A stretch of 45,182 nt of DNA, taken from the NCBI GenBank assembly GCA_017440965.1, contig JAFSGH010000028.1, forward strand, positions 1 through 45,182, read 5' to 3'. Source of the DNA: Clostridia bacterium. Its GTDB lineage: Bacteria; Bacillota; Clostridia; Oscillospirales; Acutalibacteraceae. Positions 1 to 8,109 of this stretch are shown here, piece after piece. A model generated the notes under the pieces. It saw only the letters and a list, made by a program, of their open reading frames with translations. It searched no databases and had not been told where the DNA came from. Every line of letters begins with the position of its first letter. Within the stretch, counting starts at the first letter, position 1. The position numbers were made by a program, and so were the translations under genes.

Positions 1-157
1 CGCAGAGTGCGAAATCTCTCAAGCTTGCAATAGCGCAGGAGGGGAGAAAAACAGTCCGGTGGACTGTTTTTCGTTGGGAACCCTCGCCGGGGGTTCCCAA
101 GTGCGAAGCACAAAATGATTAAAGTGAGTAATATGATTCCCAAACTTTGCGTGAAGA
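1..157 (+). repeat. Dispersed hairpin-rich repeat, copy A (truncated by window edge)
   Basis: This is the right-hand 157 bases of a repeat seen complete at 19216-19483. Alignment by eye to 19327-19483 is base for base with no length change and a few substitutions. It contains the hairpin ACAGTCC-ggt-GGACTGT, the hairpin GGGAACCC-N-GGGTTCCC and the mini-hairpin GTGC-gaa-GCAC. It ends in the terminal inverted repeat, here slightly degraded (CTTTGCGTGAAGA instead of CTTTCCGTGAAGA). It has no open reading frame of note and lies downstream of the terminator of the neighbouring minus-strand operon. Confidence 0.9.
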
Positions 158-161
158 GGGT

Positions 162-202
162 AAAAATTAAGCCTTAAGCAGAAAATCCTGCTTAAGGCTT
201 AA
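162..202 (-). terminator. Intrinsic terminator of the TetR/ABC operon
   Basis: A perfect 15-bp stem (167-181 with 188-202) around a 6-base loop is followed, in the minus direction, by a run of T (rc of 162-166). It sits about 45 bases beyond the stop codon of the ABC transporter gene, so it is the natural end of that operon. Confidence 0.85.
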
Positions 203-245
203 ATTGTTACAGCAATATCAAGGGAAAAATTTCCGTGTTCCTTAA

Positions 246-3023
246 TTATTCGCTTCTGAGTGCTTCTACGGGATCCTTCTTTGCGGCGATGGAGGAGGGG
301 ATGAGACCTGCTATGAAGGTAAGTGTTACGCTTATTACAACAAGCACGATTGCTGCAACCACGGGGAGCTCAGCGGCGGCGCCTGTGTGGGTAAGGTAGG
401 TCAGCATCAGGTTTATGGGAATCTCCAGCAGCAGAGTGGTGGCAATACCGAACACACCTGCCCCAAGACCTATGGTTACCGTTTCTGCATTGAAAACTCT
501 TGAAATATCGCCCTTAGAAGCGCCGATACTTCTGAGGATACCGATTTCCTTTGTTCTCTCAAGAACTGAAATATAGGTGATAATACCGATCATTATTGAT
601 GAAACGACAAGGGAGATAGCAACGAAGCAGACAAGAACGACAGTAACGATATTAAGAACGCTAGTGATAGTGCTCATAAGCATACCGATGATATCAGTAA
701 GAGTTACGGTATAGCCGAGGTGTCCCTGAGCTACCATCTGCTCGTTATAGTAATTTGTCATTGCGTTTATCTCATCCTTGGCTTCAAATGACTTGGGATA
801 GAGATATATTGATGAGGGGGCGTCCTCTGTAGAATAGCCGATAGCGGCATATGTCTTTTCGAGGGAGCATTCTGCGTTGAGAGTGTCGATATAAGCCTGC
901 TTGAATGCAATTACCTGCTCATCTGAAAGGAAGCCTTCCATAAGCTTTTTCTTGAGATCTGTCATATCGCTGAAATCAATAAGGTCTGCGATATTAAGAT
1001 TAAGAATATCTATCTGGGAAAGGTCGATGCCCTCCATAAGGCTCATAAAGGGAGTGAGATCAAGATACTTGAAGTCGATAACGCTGAGATCGATATCAGC
1101 AAGGGAGAAATCGTTTACGGTAAGATCTGAAAACTCAAGGCCTGTAAGAACGTCCTTGTCGGGGTGGGAAAGCTGCTCCTGAACTATCTCGCTGTTAAGC
1201 GTTGCGTCAAGTGCATAATCCATAAGCTCTGTGGTGTAGCCGATGCTTCCCGTACCGGTTGACATAACATTATTGGGATCAGGTCTTAAGATACCAACGA
1301 TGTTGATCTCAACACCCTGCTCGATAAGCTGTTTTACATAGTAGATGTTGCTGCTCTGATCGTTCCAGAGACCTGTCTCTGCGTCCTTTACGAAGTACTG
1401 ATGATTAAGAACAAGTCTGAACTTCATATTGAGGATATCGTCATATGTGTACTGATCAACGATGGTCGTTTCGTCCATCTGACCGCCTGAAGCCATCATA
1501 TTGACCATATCTTCCATGAACTTATCCTGATTTTTAAGTCCGAGAGCGTACATAACAAGCTCGTTTATTTCGTTATTCTTGTCAACTATAAGAACGACCT
1601 CATTATATGCCTCGGGAAGTCTTCCGTGAATTATCTCGTACTGCTGTGCAAGTAATTCATTTGTGCCGATAAGCTCTACCCAGGAGTTTGTAGCGGAGGA
1701 GGAGAACATATTGGTCATGGAGGATGTCATCGTTGCCATCGAGGAGGACTGCTCGGTTGAGCCCATAAGAGTATTAAGCATTGCGTTGGGATTTACCTTT
1801 ACGATACCATCAGCCGTATCCTCTTTATAGATATTAAGGGGTGTTTCATACTTGTACTGAATATCGTTGCAAAGCTCGTTGAACTTATCCCTGTTATCCT
1901 CAATGTACTGCTTATATGACTTAAGGTTATTTGAAGCAGACTGAGAAATAAAGGTGTTTATCATTTCCGTAAATGTGGAATTGACATAAATGTTATCGAG
2001 ATCGTGATCGGTCTCAAGCATGGTAGAACCGAGATCCATCAGTGCGCCCATAACATTGTTCATATCTATCGCTTCCTTTTCAACGGAAACGGGCATCGCA
2101 AGAAGCAGGTCATTCTGCATCTTATCGATGTAGTTTTCAATACCCGTTGAAAGGGCAAGAACAAGGGAGATGCCTATGATACCGATGCTTCCCGCAAAGG
2201 CGGTAAGGAAGGTACGGGCCTTCTTTGTAACAAGGTTACGAAGACTAAGCGAAAATGCCGTTGCAAAGGACATTGAAGGCTTTTTGCCCTTCTTTTCCTC
2301 TTCTATTCTCTTTTCTGTCTCAGCCTTTCTGTCCTCTTCAGTAGGCTCAAAGGCATCGGTATCATCCGTGATGTTACCGTCAAGACAGCTGATGATTCTT
2401 GTAGCATACTCATTTGCAAGATCGGGGTTATGAGTAACCATAATGATAAGCTTATCCTTGGCTATCTCCTTGAGTATCTCCATTATCTGAACGCTGGTCT
2501 CTGTGTCAAGAGCACCCGTAGGCTCGTCAGCTAAGAGAATATCGGGATTATTGATAAGAGCACGTGCAATAGCAACTCTCTGCATCTGACCGCCCGACAT
2601 CTGGCTCGGCTTTTTGTATATCTGCTCTCCGAGACCTACCTGCTCAAGTGCCTTTATTGCTCTTTCCTTTCTCTCCTTTTTGGAAACACCCGAAAGAGTA
2701 AGTGCCAATTCAACATTGGCAAGCACCGTCTGGTGGGGAATGAGGTTGTAGCTCTGGAAAACGAAGCCGATGGAGTGGTTACGGTAGGTATCCCAATCTC
2801 CGTCCGTGAAGTCCTTTGTTGACTTGCCGTTGATTACAAGATCACCTGAGGTGTATCTGTCAAGACCGCCGATGATATTAAGCATTGTGGTCTTACCGCA
2901 GCCTGAAGGACCGAGGATAGCAACGAATTCATTTTCTCTGAAGTTGATGTTTATGCCCTTGAGGGCGCGTACCGTGGTATCGCCCGCAACATAGTCTTTT
3001 ACTATATTCTTTAATACAAGCAT
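246..3023 (-). CDS. MacB-like ABC transporter, fused ATPase and FtsX-type permease
   Basis: A 925-residue protein. Residues 1-225 are an ABC ATPase: Walker A GPSGCGKTT at about 38-46, signature SGGQMQR at about 143-149, Walker B ILLADEP at about 162-168, and the switch His in VTHNP. A first membrane segment follows at about 268-290, then a roughly 500-residue extracytoplasmic region, then three membrane segments at the C-terminus with the FtsX/MacB permease signature (TKEIGILRSIGASKGDI). This is the MacB/LolCDE family; such machines work by mechanotransmission on lipids, peptides or envelope enzymes rather than classical transport. An unusual stretch at about 620-690 repeats a D-L/I-x-x-x-D/L pattern (for example MEGIDLSQIDILNL). 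The gene is last in an operon with the 1020-aa protein (21-base gap) and a TetR regulator. No membrane-fusion partner gene is present. The substrate is unknown. Confidence 0.9.
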   Translation of the reverse strand: MLVLKNIVKDYVAGDTTVRALKGININFRENEFVAILGPSGCGKTTMLNIIGGLDRYTSGDLVINGKSTKDFTDGDWDTYRNHSIGFVFQSYNLIPHQTVLANVELALTLSGVSKKERKERAIKALEQVGLGEQIYKKPSQMSGGQMQRVAIARALINNPDILLADEPTGALDTETSVQIMEILKEIAKDKLIIMVTHNPDLANEYATRIISCLDGNITDDTDAFEPTEEDRKAETEKRIEEEKKGKKPSMSFATAFSLSLRNLVTKKARTFLTAFAGSIGIIGISLVLALSTGIENYIDKMQNDLLLAMPVSVEKEAIDMNNVMGALMDLGSTMLETDHDLDNIYVNSTFTEMINTFISQSASNNLKSYKQYIEDNRDKFNELCNDIQYKYETPLNIYKEDTADGIVKVNPNAMLNTLMGSTEQSSSMATMTSSMTNMFSSSATNSWVELIGTNELLAQQYEIIHGRLPEAYNEVVLIVDKNNEINELVMYALGLKNQDKFMEDMVNMMASGGQMDETTIVDQYTYDDILNMKFRLVLNHQYFVKDAETGLWNDQSSNIYYVKQLIEQGVEINIVGILRPDPNNVMSTGTGSIGYTTELMDYALDATLNSEIVQEQLSHPDKDVLTGLEFSDLTVNDFSLADIDLSVIDFKYLDLTPFMSLMEGIDLSQIDILNLNIADLIDFSDMTDLKKKLMEGFLSDEQVIAFKQAYIDTLNAECSLEKTYAAIGYSTEDAPSSIYLYPKSFEAKDEINAMTNYYNEQMVAQGHLGYTVTLTDIIGMLMSTITSVLNIVTVVLVCFVAISLVVSSIMIGIITYISVLERTKEIGILRSIGASKGDISRVFNAETVTIGLGAGVFGIATTLLLEIPINLMLTYLTHTGAAAELPVVAAIVLVVISVTLTFIAGLIPSSIAAKKDPVEALRSE

Positions 3024-3044
3024 TCTTTGATATCCCTCCCTGAA

Positions 3045-6000
3045 TTACTTTTTCTTTTTCATAGACTGGCGTTTTGCCTTTGCATATTGCTTTTGTATCT
3101 TTAATTCATTCTTACGGGCTCTCTTTGCCGCCGCCTGCTGTCTTCTTGCAAGCTTTTCTGCCTCTTTTTCATCGGGAAGCTTATTTCTTGCAATTTTTGT
3201 AGCCTTTTCAGAATCAGCCTTTTCACGCTTTTCCTGTCTTGCGACCTGCTTTTCCGTAAGAGGCTTATCCTTGGGAAGCTTTATTTTTACAGGCTTTTCA
3301 TTGTCTGAAAGAGGTAATAACAGCTCGTTTTCCTTTGCTTTTTCGGATCTTTCATTCTTTTTTCCGTAAGACCTTTCAGTCTTCATATCCTCAAGACTGT
3401 CTACTGCAACTCCGCCGCCCTTGATGAGCTTTTTGCTCTCCTTCTTACGGCGCTTTGCCTCCTGCTTCTTTCTGCGCTTAAGCTTAATGTTATCAAGCTT
3501 TCCTGAAACAGAGAGAATGTAATATAAAAGTGCAATAAGAGCAATCACGGCTACAGCTATGATGAGCTTGTGAGTTGTGGTAAGCTCAAATTTCTTTTCG
3601 TAAATAATAGTAGGTATCTCTTCCTCCTCTTCGGGAATTTCAACAACGGGAGATTCACTGAAAAGAAGATCGCAGAGCCATTCTATTATTTCATCGGTGG
3701 TCATATCCTTGAATTTTTCCGTGATGTTGCCTGCATACATAGCAAACATATCAGGCATACCGTCTTCAGAGGGAGCAGAGCCCTCGCTTCCCATAAGTCC
3801 CGTAAGAAGACCGCTGTTTTCCTCCATTGAAAGAGCGCCTACAAAGATACGGAGAATGGAAAGGAATACTCCGGGCTCGTCAGCAGTAAGATAAGTATAC
3901 TGTGCAGGAGCGCCGTTTACCGTTCTCTTGCTTATATAGGTTGCGGGAGTGCCGAGAGTGCCGAATACCTTTAAGTCTATTTCGGGAAGGGCGATCCCGA
4001 GATCAGCGGAAGCCATCATGTCCTTCATCATAGCGCCCATATCCATATTGCCCATATCTGCAAATGCACTGTCAAGCAAGGAGCCGAGTCCTGCAGTGTC
4101 GAGCATATATTTTACGGGATAGAGGAGATTTTCAAGGACATTATCCATAAGTCCCGAATTGAAGAAATATATGATATTGGGAAGTATTCTGCAAAGTGTT
4201 TTTACGGGGGAAGCGCATATCTCATCAATAAGTGCTCTTACAGGTGAGAGTATATCGGATATCATCTTCGCAGAGCCTGCGTTCTGACTGAATTCACTGT
4301 AGGTCTTTATGGTCTCTGCCTTACAGCCGAGAGCCTCAAGAAGAGGAATGACCGCGGTGTTATATCCGTCTGAGCCGGGGATGGTGATGCTGTCAAGAAG
4401 AGTGACATTCTGTCCTGCAAGAACACAGGAGAGAAGAGGAAGAAACGGAGTAAGAACTCTTGTTACAGCTCTTACAAAGCCGTCTGCATCGCCGTCATAA
4501 AAGCCCCAGGAGAGAGATGCGGTGTTTACCTTTTCCCAGGAGGAATACTTGTAAAGCTGTCTTGCTGTGTAGGGATAATACTGGAAAATTGCATTTCCTA
4601 TTCCCGTGGGAGTAACATCCATACCGAGAAGAGAGAGCATCGGCGCCATCTCTTCACTGCCGAGCATTCCGAAGATGCCCTTGACAAGCTCTGAAACAAG
4701 TGAATTTGAATATATAGTCTTTCTGAGTGTCTTTTCTATCGTGCCCTCGGGATCTGTCTCCTTGACAAAATCCGTAAGCAGAGGATCGACCTTGAGAAGA
4801 TACTCAGCATAATCCATAGAGGTGAGTGTGGGTGTGTAGCTTACCTGAGTGCCTGTTACGGAAGGGAAGGTCCACACTGCGTTATTTACGGGTGCTGAGG
4901 TTATTGAGAAAAGAGAGATTATTGTAGCTGTCAGCTCTTCATTTGTCTTTGAAAGAAGAGGATCGAGCATAGCGGACATATCTTCAGCTCCGCCCATCAG
5001 TGCGCCGAGACTGTCCCGGTTGAGCTTTATTGTCTCAGCGAGGAAATTCATTATAGTAATGAATGCCGCAGGCTCATCCGTGGTAAGCTCGTCGCCGTTT
5101 GCCGTAACACAGTCTGCAAGCTCCTGAAGGTTCATTTCCGGTATCTGAAGCTTTACATCCGGACCTAAGAGAGAGCTTAAGTCAATTCCCTCAAGCATCT
5201 CATTGAGGTTCATGCTCTCCTCAAGATTTGCCGCCTCTGAAATAAGATCGGAAATGCCGGGGATGGTGAAGATGCCTGCTATCTTAAGGCTGAGCGGCTC
5301 AAGAAGCTTTGTTATAGATTCCGAAAGCTTACCTGAATTCAGATAGAAAGCCAGCTTCGGAAGAGTTTTGCAAAGTCCGATAACGGGATCGTCGAGAATG
5401 ATATCAAGAGCATCGAATACCATAGAGATTATATTTCTTATGATATTTCTGCTGTTCTTTGCAGCTGAAGATGCAAAGTCGGCTGATGTCATTATTGAAG
5501 GACAGTCAAGAGCCTTGAGAAGAGGCACTATGGCTGCCGAATAGCCGTCATCGCCCTGAATGGATATAAGTGCATTTATCTCCACTGTGCCTGAGCATAA
5601 AAGGGCATTGAGCAGGGGATCGAAGGGGGAGAGGATAGCAGAAAGAGCTTTGCCGAATGCTGTTTCTGAGGTGATTCCCCATTTGAATTTTGCGGATGCC
5701 TTGATAACCCCGTTAATGTCACTGCAGCCGGCAATTGCCGAGGAGATATCGGGATAATTGCTGAGCTTTGCGGAAAGAGAGGCAGGGGAGATATCCACAC
5801 CGATAACGGAAAGCGCGTCGCCGTTTTCAGCAAGCGCCGTATAGATCTCTGCAAAAAGGCTGTTCACCGTCTCATCCTTATAAAGCATACTGTAGACGGT
5901 ATTCTTCAGATCCTTTGTCTCGGGATTTGATTTCAGAATATTCTTAAGAAGGTTGTTAAGCTTCGGTATTACCTCTTTTGTCTGTTCCGCAGTTATTCCC

Positions 6001-6107
6001 TCCGGATAAGTGACAGCTTGGGAGATCACGGGGAATGCTGTTGAGAATGTGAGTATAAAGGCAAGTATTACCGATAAAAATTTAGCCGTGCGTTTCAGAT
6101 GTATCAC
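3045..6107 (-). CDS. Large secreted, C-terminally membrane-anchored protein of unknown function, with internal duplication
   Basis: 1020 residues; I do not recognise a named family. It has a signal peptide (about 1-31), a large extracytoplasmic region, one membrane segment at about 847-866 and a very Lys/Arg-rich tail of about 150 residues that should be cytoplasmic. Residues about 45-407 and 435-821 are a visible tandem duplication: DGYSAAIVPLLKALDC matches DGYNTAVIPLLEALGC, and LTTDEPAAFITIMNF matches LTADEPGVFLSILRI. A segment LEGIDLSSLLG resembles MEGIDLSQIDI in the ABC partner. The GTG start overlaps the TetR gene by 26 bases. The sequence reads GAGGTGAT just over this GTG, so a CTG nine bases downstream (6098) is an alternative start. 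By context it may be the extracellular accessory subunit of the adjacent transporter; that is inference. Confidence 0.8.
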   Translation of the reverse strand: MIHLKRTAKFLSVILAFILTFSTAFPVISQAVTYPEGITAEQTKEVIPKLNNLLKNILKSNPETKDLKNTVYSMLYKDETVNSLFAEIYTALAENGDALSVIGVDISPASLSAKLSNYPDISSAIAGCSDINGVIKASAKFKWGITSETAFGKALSAILSPFDPLLNALLCSGTVEINALISIQGDDGYSAAIVPLLKALDCPSIMTSADFASSAAKNSRNIIRNIISMVFDALDIILDDPVIGLCKTLPKLAFYLNSGKLSESITKLLEPLSLKIAGIFTIPGISDLISEAANLEESMNLNEMLEGIDLSSLLGPDVKLQIPEMNLQELADCVTANGDELTTDEPAAFITIMNFLAETIKLNRDSLGALMGGAEDMSAMLDPLLSKTNEELTATIISLFSITSAPVNNAVWTFPSVTGTQVSYTPTLTSMDYAEYLLKVDPLLTDFVKETDPEGTIEKTLRKTIYSNSLVSELVKGIFGMLGSEEMAPMLSLLGMDVTPTGIGNAIFQYYPYTARQLYKYSSWEKVNTASLSWGFYDGDADGFVRAVTRVLTPFLPLLSCVLAGQNVTLLDSITIPGSDGYNTAVIPLLEALGCKAETIKTYSEFSQNAGSAKMISDILSPVRALIDEICASPVKTLCRILPNIIYFFNSGLMDNVLENLLYPVKYMLDTAGLGSLLDSAFADMGNMDMGAMMKDMMASADLGIALPEIDLKVFGTLGTPATYISKRTVNGAPAQYTYLTADEPGVFLSILRIFVGALSMEENSGLLTGLMGSEGSAPSEDGMPDMFAMYAGNITEKFKDMTTDEIIEWLCDLLFSESPVVEIPEEEEEIPTIIYEKKFELTTTHKLIIAVAVIALIALLYYILSVSGKLDNIKLKRRKKQEAKRRKKESKKLIKGGGVAVDSLEDMKTERSYGKKNERSEKAKENELLLPLSDNEKPVKIKLPKDKPLTEKQVARQEKREKADSEKATKIARNKLPDEKEAEKLARRQQAAAKRARKNELKIQKQYAKAKRQSMKKKK

Positions 6108-6714
6108 CTCTTGATAAAGCTGCGTTGTTCTTCATAATGCTGATTGCCGATTCAACAACGATGTTTCTTATTTTTTCTATGGGGAAGGGTTTGTTCTGCA
6201 TAATTGCATCCGCACATACGGAGCCTGTCATATCGATAACTATAAAGGCGGTCATATGTGCATTTTCGGGTGTGTAACCCAGTGTCTGCATAAAGGTGGT
6301 AAGAGAGGTATAGGTTGCTCCTATCTCACTGTCAAAAAATTCAGGCAGATTCTTTATGCAGGAGGAGATATTCTTTGTCATTACGGGAAGTATCTCCTTG
6401 TTGTTGATCATAAAATCGATAAAGCAGTTGAGAAATACTCTGACTCTTTCATAAAAGTCCGCTTCCGTATATATGGGAGAGTAAGTAAAATCCTTAAGTA
6501 TCTCCTTCATATACTCCGTGCTTTTGTAAAGGATTATCTGCTCAAGAAGATCGCTCTTATCCTTGAAGTAAAGATAAAATGTTCCTCTTGCGATACCTGC
6601 CGCCTTGACGATATCGTCAATAGCGGTGGCACTTACGGAATGCTCTCTGAAAAGAGAAAATGCAGTATCGATTATCTTCATTTTCTTTTCTATTTTTTTT
6701 GTAACGGATGACAT
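6082..6714 (-). CDS. TetR/AcrR-family transcriptional repressor
   Basis: 210 residues. The N-terminal helix-turn-helix at about 14-55 (SATAIDDIVKAAGIARGTF followed by YLYFKDKSDLL) is typical of TetR_N; the C-terminal ligand-binding half is helical and not assignable to a ligand. The ATG at 6714 has an AAGGTGAG ribosome site. It is first in an operon with the 1020-aa protein and the ABC transporter. Two identical 13-bp palindromes at 6770-6782 and 6837-6849 lie in its leader and over its -35 box, as expected for autorepression. Family assignment is firm; that it controls the downstream genes is inferred from arrangement. Confidence 0.92.
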   Translation of the reverse strand: MSSVTKKIEKKMKIIDTAFSLFREHSVSATAIDDIVKAAGIARGTFYLYFKDKSDLLEQIILYKSTEYMKEILKDFTYSPIYTEADFYERVRVFLNCFIDFMINNKEILPVMTKNISSCIKNLPEFFDSEIGATYTSLTTFMQTLGYTPENAHMTAFIVIDMTGSVCADAIMQNKPFPIEKIRNIVVESAISIMKNNAALSRGDTSETHG

Positions 6715-6769
6715 AATTTCTCACCTTACAGAGAATACAGCAGGCTTATTAAATAAATCTTAAAAAAAC

Positions 6770-6782
6770 TGACAAAGTGTCA
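6770..6782. promoter_or_regulatory. Putative TetR operator O2
   Basis: Perfect palindrome TGACA-AAG-TGTCA, identical to the copy at 6837-6849, 67 bases away. It lies in the transcribed leader, about 55 bases before the TetR start codon, where binding would block elongation or help close a loop. Confidence 0.7.
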
Positions 6783-6821
6783 TTTTTATCAGAATACATA
6801 ATAAGTCATTTTAACCATAAT

Positions 6822-6850
6822 AGAATAACAAAAAAATGACAAAGTGTCAA
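6822..6850 (-). promoter_or_regulatory. Promoter of the TetR/1020-aa/ABC operon
   Basis: On the minus strand TTGACA (6845-6850) and TATTCT (6822-6827) are separated by 17 bases. The -35 hexamer overlaps the operator at 6837-6849, so repressor binding would exclude RNA polymerase. Confidence 0.75.
6837..6849. promoter_or_regulatory. Putative TetR operator O1, over the -35 box
   Basis: TGACA-AAG-TGTCA, a perfect 13-bp palindrome with an odd centre, the length and symmetry expected of a TetR-family site. It overlaps the -35 box of the operon promoter by five bases. Confidence 0.75.
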
Positions 6851-7109
6851 TCGTATATAATAGTTATATTATAATATTAACAAAAAATTAACATTTGATT
6901 TTCTTATTTTTTTAATTTAGAATAATACTTATTTAATTTATGTCGAATCCGTAACAATACCTGTTCTGACGGCTGAGGTGAACAATAAAACGGCCTCGCC
7001 GTTTGCCTGCTGCGAAACGTTTTCTGTGAGTCTTTCGCCGAGATAAGCTTAATTCCCGTTCGGCGTGGCATATGATCTTTTATTCTTTTGGAAGGAATGA
7101 CCTATAATG
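6850..7109. other. Intergenic region, AT-rich then GC-rich and structured
   Basis: There is no convincing gene. 6850-6950 is very AT-rich. 6950-7075 is suddenly more GC-rich and holds two hairpins, AAACGG-cctcg-CCGTTT (6988-7004) and CGCCGA/TCGGCG (7036-7065). This patch lies beyond the MscS operon terminator and upstream of the TetR promoter, so its direction of transcription, if any, is unclear. It could be a repeat or RNA remnant. Confidence 0.4.
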
Positions 7110-7147
7110 AAAAAAAATACCCTGCCGCCGGAAAACGGGGCAGGGTA
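7110..7147 (-). terminator. Intrinsic terminator after the MscS gene
   Basis: Stem TACCCTGCC/GGCAGGGTA (7118-7126 with 7139-7147) is followed on the minus strand by eight T. It ends the ABC exporter-MscS operon. Confidence 0.9.
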
Positions 7148-7178
7148 CAATATTGCTTTTGAGTGAAATAATTGCTCA

Positions 7179-8096
7179 TTATTTTGCGGTGTGAACATTC
7201 ACCTGAGGATAGGGGATCTCAACACCTGCCTTGTCAAAGGCATATTTTACGTCTCTGATAAGATCAAAATACAGTGTCCAGTAATCATCTGCCTTGCACC
7301 ATACTCTTACGGTATATTCGAGAGCGCTGTCCTTATGAGCGGAAAGTCTTGCAAAGGGAGCGGGATCGCTCAGTGCCATAGAATGGTTCTCGCATGCGCT
7401 GAGAAGAGTCTTTTCCACAAGAGAAATATCCGTGTTGTAGGATGCTGTGAAGGTCAGGTCTACTCTTCTTAAGGATAAAGCGGAAACATTGGTAAGAGTG
7501 GCATTTGAAATAGTGGAGTTGGGAACGATTATTCTTCTGTTATCGTTGGTAAGAACCTTTGTGTGGAAGATGCCGATATCCTCGACAGTACCTGAAATTT
7601 CACCCGAGGTTATATAATCACCTACGGAGAAGGGCTTGAAAACGAGAATAATGAAGCCGCCTGCAATATTGGAAAGAGAGCCCTGAAGAGCAAGACCGAC
7701 AGCAAGACCGCAGGAGCCTATAACTGCTATCATAGAGGTCATGGGAACACCGAGTACAGCAAGAGCGGTGATACCTACAAGGCATTTGAGAAGAACATTT
7801 ATCACGCTCTGGATAAAGCCTCTTGTGGATGCATCTATCTTATTGAGTGCCTTTGCTGCGGCGATCTTCTTTGTAATAAGGCTTGTAAGCTTGAAGCCGA
7901 TAATGAGAAGAAGAAGAGCGCCGATGAGCTTTCCGCCGTAGGTCACGGCAAATTCCTGAAGAAGATTGACGAGATTTTTTATGTAGTCATCTGTCTGATC
8001 AAGGGAGGTAGGAAGGTTTGTAAGCTCTGAGATGCCCTCTTCGATATCCTGAGCTATCTCTGATACGGTGGTCTGTTCAATAGTAAGTGTACGCAT
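7179..8096 (-). CDS. Small-conductance mechanosensitive channel (MscS family)
   Basis: 305 residues from the ATG at 8096, chosen because AAAGGAG lies nine bases upstream; an in-frame start further upstream would run into the ABC exporter gene. Three membrane segments are visible; the third is the pore helix with the Gly/Ala-rich pattern GLAVGLALQGSLSNIAGGF, followed by the beta domain (FKPFSVGDYI, VPNSTISNATLTN) and the alpha/beta C-terminal domain. It is an emergency valve in the cytoplasmic membrane that opens on hypo-osmotic shock. Length is typical of the compact MscS type. It sits 13 bases after the ABC exporter and is probably co-transcribed with it; a functional link between the two is not evident. 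Confidence 0.93.
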   Translation of the reverse strand: MRTLTIEQTTVSEIAQDIEEGISELTNLPTSLDQTDDYIKNLVNLLQEFAVTYGGKLIGALLLLIIGFKLTSLITKKIAAAKALNKIDASTRGFIQSVINVLLKCLVGITALAVLGVPMTSMIAVIGSCGLAVGLALQGSLSNIAGGFIILVFKPFSVGDYITSGEISGTVEDIGIFHTKVLTNDNRRIIVPNSTISNATLTNVSALSLRRVDLTFTASYNTDISLVEKTLLSACENHSMALSDPAPFARLSAHKDSALEYTVRVWCKADDYWTLYFDLIRDVKYAFDKAGVEIPYPQVNVHTAK

Positions 8097-8109
8097 TGTG
8101 ATTTCTCCT

